The notes beneath the pieces were generated by a model, which was given only the letters and a program-made list of their open reading frames with translations, searched no databases and was not told where the DNA came from. The translations under genes and the position numbers were made by a program. Positions 53,957 to 63,861 of a stretch of DNA of 64,000 bases are shown here, in pieces. This stretch comes from Sphingobium trunci (GTDB lineage: Bacteria; Pseudomonadota; Alphaproteobacteria; Sphingomonadales; Sphingomonadaceae), in contig NZ_JAKUJY010000002.1 in assembly GCF_022664535.1 (NCBI RefSeq), positions 244,142 to 308,141 on the forward strand, given 5' to 3'. Position 1 is the first letter of the stretch; each line of letters opens with the position of its first letter.

Positions 53957-55062
53957 TCCTGAAACACCGCCTTCACGCCCGATTTCACCATCTGCGCCAG
54001 CCGCGCCGCATCCCAATTGGTCAGGCGGATGCAGCCATGGCTTTCCGTCCGGCCAATGAGTTGAGGTTCGGGCGTACCGTGAATGCCATAATGCGGCTTG
54101 GACAGGTCGATCCACACCACCCCGACCGGCCCGTTGGGACCGGGCTTCAACACCGCCTTCTGATCCGTTGCGGAGGCATCCCAGAACAGGTCGGGATTAT
54201 AATGAAAATCGGGATTGCGGCTCAACCCCTTGATTTCCCATGTTCCGATCGGCAGGGGATCATGCTGCGATCCCATGGTGGCGGGAAATTGCGCGATCAG
54301 CCGGTCCTGCGCATCATAGGCGCGCAACACCCCGTCGGACTTGTCCACCACGATATGATCGGCCTGCGTCTGGTCCTTCGCCACGCCCAGCCCGGCAAGC
54401 GTCTCCCCCCATCCGCGCTCATCGCCCTCTATCCGCGCCACCGGCTGGTTCGCGATGGCTGGCACGCGGATCGTCGCGCCCGCGCCCACCCGCGTATCGG
54501 GCCGGTTGAGCGCCACCAGCACCTCCGGCTTCGTATGGAAACGCTCGGCCAGCTTCTCCAGCAGGTTGCGATACCCCAGCGCGGGCAACCTCGCCTGTTC
54601 GTTCAGATCCCTGGGGACGGCAAGGAACGGCCCCTTGGCAAAGCCTTCCGGGATGCGCACCAGCCAGGTAGCCGGTGGCGGCCGGTCGCCCAGCAGCGCC
54701 TTGGCCGTGGCCTCGTCATATCGGCCGGTCGGCGGCAATCCCCTCGCCTCCTGAAATCCCTTGAGGGCGATGGTGAAGGACATACCCTCCTTCCCGTCGA
54801 GCACGCCCGGCGAAAAGCCCGCCCGGTCCAGCGCCACCTGCGCCTGGAGCACCCCGTCGGTCCGCGCGGGGGCTCCGGCGGGTTCGGGCAGGATGGCAAA
54901 GGCGTAGGGATCGGCGGCGGGGGGATCGGCGGCGGGCTTCGCCGCCTGCGCCTGCGGTTGCCGGGTCTGCGGGGAGGAGGCATTCTCATTGCCCTCCGTC
55001 ACCGACATATTGCAGGCCGCGCACAGCAGGCAGAGCACAAGGCTATGTTTTTTCACCGGCAT
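53953..55062 (-). CDS. L,D-transpeptidase lipoprotein (YkuD)
   Basis: 369 aa. A lipobox (LLCAAC, Cys17) marks a lipoprotein. A peptidoglycan-binding-like segment at about 70-110 (LQAQVALDRAGFSPGVLDGKEG) and the YkuD catalytic motif ESHGCIRLTNWD with nucleophile Cys344 are present. It probably forms 3-3 cross-links or anchors outer-membrane proteins. It is the first gene of a two-gene operon with the M23 peptidase. Confidence 0.92.
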   Translation of the reverse strand: MPVKKHSLVLCLLCAACNMSVTEGNENASSPQTRQPQAQAAKPAADPPAADPYAFAILPEPAGAPARTDGVLQAQVALDRAGFSPGVLDGKEGMSFTIALKGFQEARGLPPTGRYDEATAKALLGDRPPPATWLVRIPEGFAKGPFLAVPRDLNEQARLPALGYRNLLEKLAERFHTKPEVLVALNRPDTRVGAGATIRVPAIANQPVARIEGDERGWGETLAGLGVAKDQTQADHIVVDKSDGVLRAYDAQDRLIAQFPATMGSQHDPLPIGTWEIKGLSRNPDFHYNPDLFWDASATDQKAVLKPGPNGPVGVVWIDLSKPHYGIHGTPEPQLIGRTESHGCIRLTNWDAARLAQMVKSGVKAVFQE

Positions 55063-55118
55063 TCTCTCCTTTTATGGAAAGAACGCACGGTTTGGCAGAA
55101 AGCTGCCTGCCGGGCCGG

Positions 55119-55808
55119 TCAGCCGCCCAGCAATGGGGCAAAGGCCGCCACGCCCGCCCCCGGCCCCGCGTCATGGTTCCACACCGCCCCGCTCACCGCC
55201 AGGAAATCGGCACCCGCCCTGACCAGCGGCAAGCCATTGTCCGCCGTGATGCCGCCGATCGCCACGCAGGGCAGTTCGAACAGCGCCGTCCACCAGCTCA
55301 GGATCGACGGATCGGGCCGGTGACGGGTTTCCTTGGTGGCGGTCGGATAGAAGGCGCCGAACGCGACATAGTCGGCCCCCGCCTCCCCCGCTTCCATGGC
55401 AAGGTGCCGGCTGTCATGACAGGTCACGCCGATCTGCACCGAGGGACCGAGCAGCTTGCGCGCCTCGCGCGGATCGCCGTCGCCCTGCCCCAGATGAACG
55501 CCGTCCGCCCCCAGCCGCTTCGCCAGCGCCATGCTGTCATTGACGATGAATGCCACGTCCCGATCTGCGCAGAGCCTTTGCAGCGGTTCGGCGGCGCGGG
55601 CGACGGCATCTTCGTCCAGCCCCTTGAGGCGCAACTGGAAGGCTGCGACCTTGCCCGCGTCAAAGGCTGCGGCAAGGCCGTCCGTGAATCCGGTCCCGAT
55701 CGCAGGCGGGGAAATCAGATAAAGCTGGCAGGGCGGGCGAAAGCCCTGTTCGAAACGGTCGGCGAAATGCGGATCGAGCGCCAGTTCTTCGTCGGTGAAA
55801 TCGGTCAT
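55119..55808 (-). CDS. thiE: Thiamine-phosphate synthase
   Basis: 229 aa from ATG 55808 (GGAG 5 nt upstream); the large upstream extension overlaps the divergent DUF72 gene and is rejected. Beta/alpha barrel motifs [22 protein letters not shown] and IGVTCHDS, and [14 protein letters not shown] match ThiE/TenI. It joins the thiazole and pyrimidine halves of thiamine. A 30-residue N-terminal addition is somewhat longer than E. coli. No TPP riboswitch is seen before it. Confidence 0.9.
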   Translation of the reverse strand: MTDFTDEELALDPHFADRFEQGFRPPCQLYLISPPAIGTGFTDGLAAAFDAGKVAAFQLRLKGLDEDAVARAAEPLQRLCADRDVAFIVNDSMALAKRLGADGVHLGQGDGDPREARKLLGPSVQIGVTCHDSRHLAMEAGEAGADYVAFGAFYPTATKETRHRPDPSILSWWTALFELPCVAIGGITADNGLPLVRAGADFLAVSGAVWNHDAGPGAGVAAFAPLLGG

Positions 55809-55883
55809 GGGCTCCGCCTTAGCCGCTTTTGATGCTGTTGGAAAAGGGCGGAGCCGATCCGTGCCCAGCCGCGTTCCCCCTGC

Positions 55884-56603
55884 ATGATCAGGATCGGATG
55901 TTCGGGATGGAATTACCGGGATTGGCGCGGCCGCTTCTATCCCGAGAAGCTGGCGGCGAAAAACTGGTTCGCTCATTATGCCGGGCAGTTCGACACGGTC
56001 GAGATCAACAACAGCTTCTATCGCCTGCCCCGGCCGGAAACGGTCGATAAATGGCGCGAACAGGCGCCGACCGGCTTCTGCTATGCGGCCAAGGCGAACC
56101 GTTATCTGACGCAGATGAAGAAGCTCAAGGACTGCGAAGAACCGCTGGCCAGGATGATGGCGTCCTTCGCGCATTTCGGCGCGACCTTGGGACCGGTGCT
56201 CTATCAGCTCCCGCCGCATTTCGCGCTCGACCTGCCAAGGCTGGAGGCATTCCTTCGCATCGCGCCGCGCGATCCTGTCCCGGTATTCGAGTTCCGGCAT
56301 CCCAGCTGGTATGTGGATGAACTCTATGCGCTGCTGGAACGGCACGGCGCGGCGTTCTGCGTGCATGACATGCCCGGCTCGGCCAGTCCCCCGCTTGCCG
56401 CCGGTTCGACCGCCTATGTCCGCTTCCACGGCACGACCGGCAAATATCGCGGCGGCTATTCGCGTGACAGGCTGGCGGACTGGGCCGAATGGATGAAGGG
56501 ACAGAGCCGGGAGGGCCGTACGGTCTGGGCTTATTTCAACAATGATTATGACGCGCAGGCCATTGCCGACGCGCGGATATTGAAGGAAGCCGCCGGGCTC
56601 TGA
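55884..56603 (+). CDS. DUF72 (YecE) family protein
   Basis: 239 aa TIM-barrel-like protein. [20 protein letters not shown] and [14 protein letters not shown] at the N-terminus, and [17 protein letters not shown] and [13 protein letters not shown] at the C-terminus are the family signatures. Function unknown. It is divergent from thiE across 75 bp and lacks an obvious ribosome-binding site. Confidence 0.92.
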   Translation: MIRIGCSGWNYRDWRGRFYPEKLAAKNWFAHYAGQFDTVEINNSFYRLPRPETVDKWREQAPTGFCYAAKANRYLTQMKKLKDCEEPLARMMASFAHFGATLGPVLYQLPPHFALDLPRLEAFLRIAPRDPVPVFEFRHPSWYVDELYALLERHGAAFCVHDMPGSASPPLAAGSTAYVRFHGTTGKYRGGYSRDRLADWAEWMKGQSREGRTVWAYFNNDYDAQAIADARILKEAAGL

Positions 56604-56624
56604 CGCCCGGCGGCTCCATCCGGA

Positions 56625-57521
56625 TCAGGCCGCCTTCCTGGTCGAGGCGCCGTGGATTTCGTCGATCGCTTCAGCCAGCGAGGCGTTGAACTCGGCTTCG
56701 CTCATCTGATGGCGCAGATCGTTCAGCAGCGCGCGGCTGAAGCTGGCGATGATGCCGCGATTCTTGGCCAGCTCGACACAGGCCTCCGACCGCGAAAAGC
56801 CGCCCGACAGCGCCACCACGCGCAGCACGCGCGGATGATCGACCAGCGGATCGAACAGGCCGGCCTTGGTCGGCAGCGACAGCTTCAGCATCACCTTGTC
56901 GTCGCCGGTCATCGCGTCGAGATTCTTGAGAAGTTCCTCCAGCAGGATCTGGTCGGCCTCGGCGCGCTCCGGGCTCTTGATGTTGACTTCCGGCTCGATG
57001 ATCGGGACCAGGCCAGCGGCCAGCACCTGCTGACCGACCTCGAACTGCTGCCTGACGACGGCGGCGATGCCCTCGCGGTTGGCAAGGTTGATGACCGAAC
57101 GCTCCTTGGTGCCGAACACGCCCAGCGCCTTGGCACGGTGCAGCAGCGTGTCGAGGCCCGGGTTGGGCTTCATCAGCTGCACGCCATTGGCTTCGTCCTC
57201 CAGCCCCTTGTCGATCTTGATGAAGGGCACCACGCCGCGCTCGATCAGCGCCTGCGGCACCGGCTTGCCACCGGCCTGCCCGTCCATGGTGCGCTCGAAC
57301 AGGATCGCGCCCAGCACCTTTTCGCCCGAAAAGACCGGCGAGGTGATGATGCGGCTGCGCATGGCGTGGATCAGGCCGAACATCTCTTCCTCATCGCTCC
57401 ATGCGCCTTCCTCGATGCCATAGCCCTTGAGCGCCTTGGGCGTCGAACCGCCGCTCTGGTCGAGCGCCGCGATGAAGCCGTTGCCGCCCTCGATCTTCGC
57501 CTTCATGTCCTCGAATTGCAT
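56625..57521 (-). CDS. Fructose-bisphosphate aldolase class I
   Basis: 298 aa from ATG 57521 (MQFEDMKAKIEGGNGFIAALDQSGGSTPKAL); the longer frame is weak. The DQSGGSTPK, PFIKIDKGL and EPEVNIKSPE segments and LSGGFSRSEA phosphate site match the short class I (Schiff-base) aldolase. It cleaves fructose-1,6-bisphosphate. It lies 265 bp downstream of pgk, with no clear promoter but a poor AAAAGG ribosome-binding site. Confidence 0.92.
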   Translation of the reverse strand: MQFEDMKAKIEGGNGFIAALDQSGGSTPKALKGYGIEEGAWSDEEEMFGLIHAMRSRIITSPVFSGEKVLGAILFERTMDGQAGGKPVPQALIERGVVPFIKIDKGLEDEANGVQLMKPNPGLDTLLHRAKALGVFGTKERSVINLANREGIAAVVRQQFEVGQQVLAAGLVPIIEPEVNIKSPERAEADQILLEELLKNLDAMTGDDKVMLKLSLPTKAGLFDPLVDHPRVLRVVALSGGFSRSEACVELAKNRGIIASFSRALLNDLRHQMSEAEFNASLAEAIDEIHGASTRKAA

Positions 57522-57786
57522 CTGCACATACCTTTTCTGTTGGCGCCGCCCTCCCGGCAGCGCGTCGGTCAAACGGGACGCCTTGCACGGCATCCCACGG
57601 TCGAGCGAAGCGCGCCACTCTCCAAGGCGCGCACCGCAACCTTTTCAGGTTTTGCGGGGCTTCCGTTCAGGGCGAGGCGAAAATGGTGGATTTCCAGAAC
57701 CGGCGCAGTGCGACCCACAGGTCGTGAGCGCCGGAAGCCCGGAAAACCGCCATTTGCAGCCCGCCATGGACTGAAACCTCCAAAAC

Positions 57787-58989
57787 CTAAGCCATCAGCG
57801 CCTTGACGCCGGGCAGTTCCTTGCCTTCCATCCACTCCAGGAAAGCGCCGCCTGCGGTGGAAACGAAGCTGAAATCCGCAGCCACACCGGCATGGTTGAG
57901 CGCTGCGACGGTATCACCGCCGCCTGCGACGGACGTCAGGCCGCCTTCCCTGGTGAGCGCGGCGGCGGTCCTGGCCAGCGCCACCGTGGCCTTGTCGAAG
58001 GGTGCGATCTCGAACGCGCCCAGCGGTCCGTTCCACACCAGGGTCCGGCAATTCTTGAGCGCGTCGCCCAGCGCCTCGACAGCGGCCGGGCCGACGTCCA
58101 GGATCATTTCATCCCCGGCCACCTCATGCACGTTGCAGGTCCGCAGGCTGGGCGGATTGGCGGCGAATTCCTTCGACACCACCACATCATAGGGCAGGTG
58201 GATGGTGCAACCGGCCGCTTCCGCCTTTTCGAAGATCGCCTCGGCCGTCCCGGCCAGATCCTTCTCGCACAGCGACTTGCCGATATCGACGCCGCGCGCA
58301 TAGAGGAAGGTGTTGGCCATGCCGCCGCCGATGATCAGGTGATCGACCTTGGCGACAAGGTTGTTCAGCACATCGAGCTTGGTCGATACCTTCGCGCCGC
58401 CGACGACCGCCGCGACCGGCTTCACCGGCTCGCCCAGCGCCGCCTGCAACGCATCCAGTTCCTTCTCCATCGATCGCCCGGCAAAGGCAGGCAGCTTGTG
58501 CGCCAGCCCCTCGGTCGAGGCATGGGCGCGGTGCGCGGCGGAAAAGGCATCGTTGACATAAAGGTCGCCGATCGCCGCCATCGCCTCGACCAGCGCCGGG
58601 TCATTCTTCTCTTCCCCGGCATGGAAGCGGGTATTTTCCAGGATCGCGATATCGCCGTTGCGCATCACCTTGATGCCGTCGACCGCCGCCTCGCCCTGAC
58701 AATCGGGGATGAACTGCACGTCGCGGCCCAGCACCGCCGTCAGCGGCCGGGTGATCTTCGATAGCGAGAATTCCGGGTTCTTCTGCCCCTTGGGACGGCC
58801 GAAATGGGCCAGGATCAGCACCTTCGCGCCGCGGTCGGCCAGTTCCAGTACGGTCGGCATGGCGGCGCGCAGGCGGGTGTCGTCGGTCACGGACCCATCC
58901 TGCATCGGCACGTTCAGATCCTCGCGCACCAGCACCACCTTGCCCGTGATGTCCCCCATGTCGTCGAGTGTCTTGAACGGCTTTGCCAT
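57787..58989 (-). CDS. pgk: Phosphoglycerate kinase
   Basis: 400 aa from ATG 58989. [23 protein letters not shown] and the C-terminal [13 protein letters not shown] are all typical. It makes ATP in lower glycolysis. It is separated from gap by 74 bp holding a strong terminator, so part of its expression must come from readthrough or from a promoter within that gap. Confidence 0.97.
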   Translation of the reverse strand: MAKPFKTLDDMGDITGKVVLVREDLNVPMQDGSVTDDTRLRAAMPTVLELADRGAKVLILAHFGRPKGQKNPEFSLSKITRPLTAVLGRDVQFIPDCQGEAAVDGIKVMRNGDIAILENTRFHAGEEKNDPALVEAMAAIGDLYVNDAFSAAHRAHASTEGLAHKLPAFAGRSMEKELDALQAALGEPVKPVAAVVGGAKVSTKLDVLNNLVAKVDHLIIGGGMANTFLYARGVDIGKSLCEKDLAGTAEAIFEKAEAAGCTIHLPYDVVVSKEFAANPPSLRTCNVHEVAGDEMILDVGPAAVEALGDALKNCRTLVWNGPLGAFEIAPFDKATVALARTAAALTREGGLTSVAGGGDTVAALNHAGVAADFSFVSTAGGAFLEWMEGKELPGVKALMA

Positions 58990-59024
58990 GATCGCTCCCT
59001 GTAAAATCACATTGCAGTCTGTTG

Positions 59025-59053
59025 AAAAACCCCGCCGGATCGGTCCGGCGGGG
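59025..59053 (-). terminator. Rho-independent terminator after gap
   Basis: Read on the minus strand: CCCCGCCGGA-CCGA-TCCGGCGGGG (59053-59030) followed by TTTTT (59029-59025). A perfect 10-bp GC-rich stem with a 4-nt loop and a U-tract, ten bases after the gap stop. It is the clearest intrinsic terminator in the window. Confidence 0.9.
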
Positions 59054-59063
59054 CTTTCGGGTC

Positions 59064-60074
59064 TTAGAGGAACTTCGCCACGATACCGGTGGTATCGATC
59101 ATGCGGTTCGAAAAGCCCCATTCATTGTCGTACCAGCTCAGCACGCGGACCAGCGTGCCGTCGATCACGGCCGTTTCCAGGCTGTCGACGGTCGAGCTGC
59201 GCGGATCGCCGTTATAGTCGATCGAAACCAGCGGCTCGTCCGAATAGCCGAGCACGCCCTTGAGCGGCCCCGCTTCCGAAGCGGCCTTCAGCAGCTCGTT
59301 GACTTCCTGCACGCTGGTCGCGCGCTTGGCGATGAACTTGAGGTCCACGACCGAGACGTTCGGGGTCGGCACGCGCACCGACGAACCGTCCAGCTTGCCC
59401 TTGAGTTCGGGCAGAACCTCACCCACCGCGCGGGCGGCGCCCGTGGTGGTCGGGATCATCGACAGGGCAGCGGCGCGGGCGCGGCGCATGTCCTTGTGCA
59501 GCTGGTCCAGCGTGTTCTGGTCGTTGGTGTAGCTGTGGATCGTGGTCATGAAGCCCTTTTCGATGCCGACGGCATCATGCAGGACTTTCGCGAGCGGCGC
59601 GAGGCAATTGGTGGTGCAGCTCGCGTTCGAGATGACGATATCGTCGGCGCTCAGCGTTTCATGATTGACGCCGAACACCACCGTCTTGTCGACGCCCGTC
59701 GCCGGAGCCGAGATCACGACGCGCTTGGCGCCCGCGGTCAGGTGCGCGCTTGCCTTCGCCTTGTCGGCGAAGATGCCGGTGCATTCCAGCGCGATGTCCA
59801 CGCCCTGCGCGGCATGCGGCAGCTTGGCGGGGTCACGCTCGGCGGTGACGGCGATGCGCTTGCCGTTGATGATCAGCGCGTCTCCATCCACGCTGACGTC
59901 ACCGGCCCAGTTGCCATGCACGCTGTCACGCTTGAACAGCAGGGCATTGGACTGGGCATCGCCCAGATCGTTGATGCTCACCAGTTCCAGATCATGGTCG
60001 GTGCGCGAAAGAATGGCACGCGCCACCAGACGGCCGATGCGGCCGAAACCGTTGATTGCTACCTTCGTTGCCAC
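59064..60074 (-). CDS. gap: Glyceraldehyde-3-phosphate dehydrogenase
   Basis: 336 aa. NAD-binding [12 protein letters not shown], catalytic Cys153 in SNASCTTNC and H in [10 protein letters not shown] are correct, ending [16 protein letters not shown]. It oxidises glyceraldehyde-3-phosphate. It follows tkt by 35 bp and is followed by a strong terminator, so it may form an operon with tkt. Confidence 0.97.
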   Translation of the reverse strand: MATKVAINGFGRIGRLVARAILSRTDHDLELVSINDLGDAQSNALLFKRDSVHGNWAGDVSVDGDALIINGKRIAVTAERDPAKLPHAAQGVDIALECTGIFADKAKASAHLTAGAKRVVISAPATGVDKTVVFGVNHETLSADDIVISNASCTTNCLAPLAKVLHDAVGIEKGFMTTIHSYTNDQNTLDQLHKDMRRARAAALSMIPTTTGAARAVGEVLPELKGKLDGSSVRVPTPNVSVVDLKFIAKRATSVQEVNELLKAASEAGPLKGVLGYSDEPLVSIDYNGDPRSSTVDSLETAVIDGTLVRVLSWYDNEWGFSNRMIDTTGIVAKFL

Positions 60075-60109
60075 TGCACTTGTCTCCCGGATTGACGGTT
60101 GGTCTAATT

Positions 60110-62077
60110 TCAGTCGAGCGCTGCCACGATCTGCGGCGCGATCTTCGCGGCGGTCAGGCCGAAATGATCGTACAAATCTTCCGCCGGCGCCGAGGCACCG
60201 AAGCTATCGATGCCGAACCGCAGCCCCGCAATGCCGGTATAGCGCTCCCAGCCGAAGGTCGTTCCTGCCTCGATCGACGCGCGCAGCACATGGTGCGGAA
60301 GGAGATCATCCTTATACGCCTGCGGCTGCGCCTCGAAATGCGCCCAGCTCGGCATGGAAACGACGTCGGCGCCGATGCCCTGCTCCTCCAGCAGCGCGGC
60401 GGTGGCAACGGCGATTTCGACCTCGGAGCCGGTGGCGATCAGCACCACCTTACGGTCGGCGCCCGCCGCCTTCAACCGGTAGGCGCCCTTCGCGCAGAGA
60501 TTTTCAGCGACCTTCTCCGTGCGCAGCTGCGGCAGATTCTGGCGGGTCAGCGCCAGCACCGACGGACCATCCGCATCCTTGAGCGCCAGTTCCCAGCATT
60601 CCGCCGTCTCGACAACGTCCGCCGGACGATAAACGTCAAGGTTCGGGATCATGCGCAGCGACATGACATGTTCGATCGGCTGGTGGGTCGGACCATCCTC
60701 ACCCAGACCGATGGAGTCATGGGTGAGCACGTGGATCGCGCGGATTTCCTGCAGCGCGGCCAGGCGGATGCCCCCACGCATATAGTCGGAGAACACCAGG
60801 AAAGTGCCGCCATAGGGAATGACGCCGCCATGCAGTGCCATGCCGTTCATCGCGCAGGCCATGCCGAACTCGCGAATGCCGTAATAGACGTAGCGGCCGG
60901 AATAATCGTCCCTGGTGAGCGGCCCGGTCGACTTGGTCTTGGTGTTGTTGGACCCGGTGAGGTCCGCCGAACCGCCCAGCGTTTCGGGCAGCAGGTCGTT
61001 GATGGCGCCCAGCGCCAGTTCGCTCGCCTTGCGGGTGGCGACCTTCTGCGGGTTGGCGATCAGGCTGTCGATATAGGCGTCGAGCGAGAAACCGGCGGGC
61101 AGCTCGCCAGCCATGCGGCGCGAAAATTCCGCGCCTTTCCCGCTGTTTGCCAGACGGCCTTGCCATTCTGCGCGAACGCCCTCGCCCTTGGCGCCGATCG
61201 CCTTCCACGCGGCGGCGATGTCGTCGGGGATCACGAACGGCTCTGCGGTCCAGCCCAGGAACTCGCGGGCGGCGGCCACTTCGGCCTCGCCCAGAGCCGA
61301 ACCATGGACGCCCGACGTGCCCGCCTTGTTGGGCGCGCCATAGCCGATCTTGGTGGCGCAGGCGACCAGCGACGGACGCGGATCGGCCAGCGCCTCGTCG
61401 ATGGCGCGGCGCACATCGGCGACATCATGCCCGTCGCACGACACCACATGCCAGCCGGTCGCGGCATAGCGGGCGCGGACATCCTCGCTGCTCGACAGGT
61501 CGACCGAACCGTCGATGGTGATCTTGTTGTCGTCCCACAGCACGATCAGGCGGCCCAGCTTCAGGTGGCCGGCCAGACCGATGGCCTCATGGTTGATGCC
61601 TTCCATCAGGCATCCGTCGCCGGCCAGCACCCAGGTGCGATGATCGACCAGATCGTCGCCGAACTGCGCATTCAGATGCCGCTCGGCAATCGCCATGCCG
61701 ACGGCGGTGGCCAGGCCCGACCCGAGCGGCCCGGTGGTCGCCTCCACGCCCGCCAGCTCGAAATTCTCCGGATGCCCGGCGCAGGGGCTGCCCAACTGGC
61801 GGAAATTGCGGATATCCTCCATCGTCGGACGCGCATAGCCGGTCAGGTGCAGCAGCGAATAGATCAGCATCGACCCATGGCCCGCCGACAGCACGAAACG
61901 GTCGCGGTCGGCCCATTTCGGCGCCTTGGGGTCGAACTTCAGATAATCGCCGAACAGCACGGTGGCGACGTCCGCCATGCCCATCGGCATGCCCGGATGG
62001 CCGCTGTTGGCGGCCTGGACCGCGTCCATGGAGAGCGCCCGGATGGCGCTGGCGAGGGACTTTTCGGAGACAGTCAT
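60110..62077 (-). CDS. tkt: Transketolase
   Basis: 655 aa, full length. TPP motif with [25 protein letters not shown], the [13 protein letters not shown]-terminus and the pyrimidine domain [20 protein letters not shown] are normal. It transfers two-carbon units in the pentose phosphate pathway. It is the first gene of the tkt-gap unit, divergent from the zapA cluster across about 180 bp. Confidence 0.97.
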   Translation of the reverse strand: MTVSEKSLASAIRALSMDAVQAANSGHPGMPMGMADVATVLFGDYLKFDPKAPKWADRDRFVLSAGHGSMLIYSLLHLTGYARPTMEDIRNFRQLGSPCAGHPENFELAGVEATTGPLGSGLATAVGMAIAERHLNAQFGDDLVDHRTWVLAGDGCLMEGINHEAIGLAGHLKLGRLIVLWDDNKITIDGSVDLSSSEDVRARYAATGWHVVSCDGHDVADVRRAIDEALADPRPSLVACATKIGYGAPNKAGTSGVHGSALGEAEVAAAREFLGWTAEPFVIPDDIAAAWKAIGAKGEGVRAEWQGRLANSGKGAEFSRRMAGELPAGFSLDAYIDSLIANPQKVATRKASELALGAINDLLPETLGGSADLTGSNNTKTKSTGPLTRDDYSGRYVYYGIREFGMACAMNGMALHGGVIPYGGTFLVFSDYMRGGIRLAALQEIRAIHVLTHDSIGLGEDGPTHQPIEHVMSLRMIPNLDVYRPADVVETAECWELALKDADGPSVLALTRQNLPQLRTEKVAENLCAKGAYRLKAAGADRKVVLIATGSEVEIAVATAALLEEQGIGADVVSMPSWAHFEAQPQAYKDDLLPHHVLRASIEAGTTFGWERYTGIAGLRFGIDSFGASAPAEDLYDHFGLTAAKIAPQIVAALD

Positions 62078-62261
62078 CGAGGCGGCGTCTTTCCTGCTTG
62101 CGATCGGCCCCCTGTTAAGGCCTGCGAATCGAAATTGCGCCCCCTTTGTCGCCTCCGGGACAAGGCGTCAACCATGGCCAGCCCCAGGGGTGCGCCCAGT
62201 CGCCTCCAACTCGCCCAATGACGGCTTTTGCACGGTGAAAACTTTGTCTATGGCAGGATGC

Positions 62262-62474
62262 ATGGCAAGCGACCGGATGATGAAGGCGATCGCCACGCTG
62301 GAGCGTGCGATCAGCCAGCTCGAACAGGATATGGATGGCCTCTTATCGGCCGCTCCCTCCACCCAGTCCTCTCCCGGCGAATCCTCTCCCGGCATCGACA
62401 GCCTGGCGGCGCGCGCGGCGCTTCAGTCGCTGGACAATCTCATCACCGAATTGAAGGGGCAGACCGGTGGCTGA
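62262..62474 (+). CDS. Small coiled-coil protein upstream of zapA
   Basis: About 70 aa. Starts at ATG 62262 with AGG 4 nt upstream; ATG 62250 and 62277 are alternatives. The long open frame to 61962 is antisense to tkt and rejected. A heptad-like helix (MMKAIATLERAISQLEQDMDGLL) is followed by a Ser/Pro linker and a second helix (LAARAALQSLDNLITELK). No family recognised. Its stop overlaps the zapA start by 8 bp, so a role in division-site assembly alongside ZapA is plausible. Confidence 0.75.
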   Translation: MASDRMMKAIATLERAISQLEQDMDGLLSAAPSTQSSPGESSPGIDSLAARAALQSLDNLITELKGQTGG

Positions 62475-62802
62475 AACCACATTGCACATCGCCGGGCGCG
62501 TCTATGACATACGCTGCCGCGACGGGGAGGAAGCCCATCTGGCCAATCTCGCCAACCTGATCGAGCGCAAGGCGCGGCTGGCCCAGCAGAACACGCCCGG
62601 CCTGACGGAGGTGCGCACCCTTTTGTTCTCGGCCCTCTTCCTCGCGGACGAACTCAACGACCTGAAGCGGGAAGCGATCGGCCGGCAGCAGAGCCTGGCC
62701 CTGGAACCGGAGGATGAACCCGCCGTGCGCGCGCTCGAATCCCTCGCCGCCCGCATAGAAAAGCTGCGCGACCGTCTTGCCGCCGCCACGGCGCAAGCCT
62801 AA
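62467..62802 (+). CDS. zapA: Cell division protein ZapA
   Basis: 111 aa from GTG 62467. The N-terminal TTLHIAGRVYDIRCRDGEEAHLANLANLIERKA segment is the ZapA globular domain, followed by the dimerising helix. It bundles FtsZ. The 6S RNA gene begins a few bases after its stop, and cyclo-ligase follows, the classic zapA-ssrS-fau order. Confidence 0.93.
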   Translation: MAETTLHIAGRVYDIRCRDGEEAHLANLANLIERKARLAQQNTPGLTEVRTLLFSALFLADELNDLKREAIGRQQSLALEPEDEPAVRALESLAARIEKLRDRLAAATAQA

Positions 62803-62804
62803 AT
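62777..62804 (+). promoter_or_regulatory. Candidate 6S RNA promoter inside the zapA 3' end
   Basis: TTGCCG (62777-62782) and CTAAAT (62799-62804) are 16 bp apart; the -10 includes the zapA stop codon. Transcription would start near 62810. Weak by sequence but well placed. Confidence 0.4.
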
Positions 62805-62807
62805 AGA

Positions 62808-62975
62808 GTGGCGACGGGCACTGCGCGGTACGAGCTTTAGCGAACATCCCTGAGGCGATAATCACATCCACGGGGACTGTCCCTGGGCGGGCTCCGGCCC
62901 GATCTACATGGTTCCCACCTGACGTTGAGGCGTCAGAGGATTTTCCAGCACACGGCCGAGGCGGTCCCGTCACCC
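62808..62975 (+). ncRNA. ssrS: 6S RNA
   Basis: About 168 nt between zapA and the 5-formyl-THF cyclo-ligase gene, the normal 6S position. The 5' GGCGACGGGC and 3' CCCGTCACC close the outer stem. The segment CCCTGAGGCGATAATCACA closely parallels the E. coli CCCCTGAGCCGATATTTCA bubble sequence. The terminal hairpin GACG-TTGAGG-CGTC lies inside. It binds sigma-70 RNA polymerase in stationary phase. Ends are approximate. Confidence 0.85.
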
Positions 62976-63010
62976 TCCTCCCCCAAACCCGGATCGAATC
63001 AGGCCCCTCG

Positions 63011-63589
63011 ATGAGCGACGACACCGACAAGACGAGGCTGCGCGCGCTGGCGCGGGAAAGGCGGCGCGCCTTCCTGTCCATGCTCGATCCGCTGGCCCAC
63101 CGGCTCGCCTTCAAGGTGATCCCCTCCCCGCTCGCGCAGCGTCTGGCGGACGCGCGGATCGTGGCACTCTATATGGGGCTGGACGACGAGGCACCGGCCC
63201 AGCGGCTCGCGGCGCCGCTGCAGGCCATGGGCAAGACCGTCGCCCTCCCCCGCGTGCTGGATCGCCTGGGCTCCATGGATTTCCTGCAATGGCGGCCGGA
63301 CGAGCCGCTCCAGCCCGGCCCGTTCCGCACCAGCCATCCCGATCCGGGCGAGGGGCCGGTGGTGCCCGATGCCATCATCGCGCCGCTCGTCGGCTTCGAC
63401 CGGGCGATGAACCGGCTGGGGCAAGGCGGCGGTTATTATGACCGCGCCTTCGCCCGCTATCCCGATGCGCTGCGGATCGGCCTTGGCTGGTCGGTCCAGG
63501 AACAGGAAAATGTGCCCGCCGACCCCTGGGACTTGCCGCTCCACCTGATCCTGACCGAAGTCGAACTGATCGAGGGCCTGCCGGAATGA
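63011..63589 (+). CDS. 5-formyltetrahydrofolate cyclo-ligase
   Basis: 192 aa. LRALARERRRAF at the start, PDAIIAPLVGFDRAMNRLGQGGGYYDRAFAR in the centre are the family hallmarks, with GQGGGYYDR the phosphate/ATP motif. It converts 5-formyl-THF to 5,10-methenyl-THF. It overlaps the DUF2842 gene by 4 bp. Confidence 0.95.
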   Translation: MSDDTDKTRLRALARERRRAFLSMLDPLAHRLAFKVIPSPLAQRLADARIVALYMGLDDEAPAQRLAAPLQAMGKTVALPRVLDRLGSMDFLQWRPDEPLQPGPFRTSHPDPGEGPVVPDAIIAPLVGFDRAMNRLGQGGGYYDRAFARYPDALRIGLGWSVQEQENVPADPWDLPLHLILTEVELIEGLPE

Positions 63590-63828
63590 GCATCGATCCC
63601 CGCCACGCCTACAAGCCCAGCTGGCGCAAGCCTGCGGGCATGTTCATGATATTGGCCCTGATCGCGCTCTGGGCGGTGCTGGTGGGCAGCCTGTCGGGCC
63701 CGATCGGCCGCCTGCCGATGATCGTGCAGGTGCCGGTCTATATCTTCCTGGGCCTGATCTGGATCTGGGTTCTCCCCCTCAAACGCCTGCTCGCCTGGAT
63801 GGAAACCGGCCGCTGGCGGAGTTTTTAA
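63586..63828 (+). CDS. DUF2842 family membrane protein
   Basis: 80 aa. Two membrane helices (MFMILALIALWAVLVGSL and VQVPVYIFLGLIWIWVLPL) with a short loop; the N-terminal HAYKPSWRKPAGM is typical of DUF2842. Function unknown. Start overlaps the cyclo-ligase stop (ATGA), so it is translated from the same message. Confidence 0.9.
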   Translation: MSIDPRHAYKPSWRKPAGMFMILALIALWAVLVGSLSGPIGRLPMIVQVPVYIFLGLIWIWVLPLKRLLAWMETGRWRSF

Positions 63829-63861
63829 CGCGGAGACGGGCGGATCGCTCAGTTCCCAAAT

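Noticed and set aside
55809..55883. TPP riboswitch before thiE
   Set aside because: The gap is only 75 bp and lacks the conserved CTGAGA and ACCTGA-type segments.
57569..57835. 88-codon minus-strand ORF in the pgk-fba gap
   Set aside because: Starts inside pgk in another frame, has no ribosome-binding site and a basic low-complexity product.
62443..63114. Minus-strand ORF over zapA and the 6S RNA
   Set aside because: Antisense to zapA and 6S RNA, no recognisable domain.
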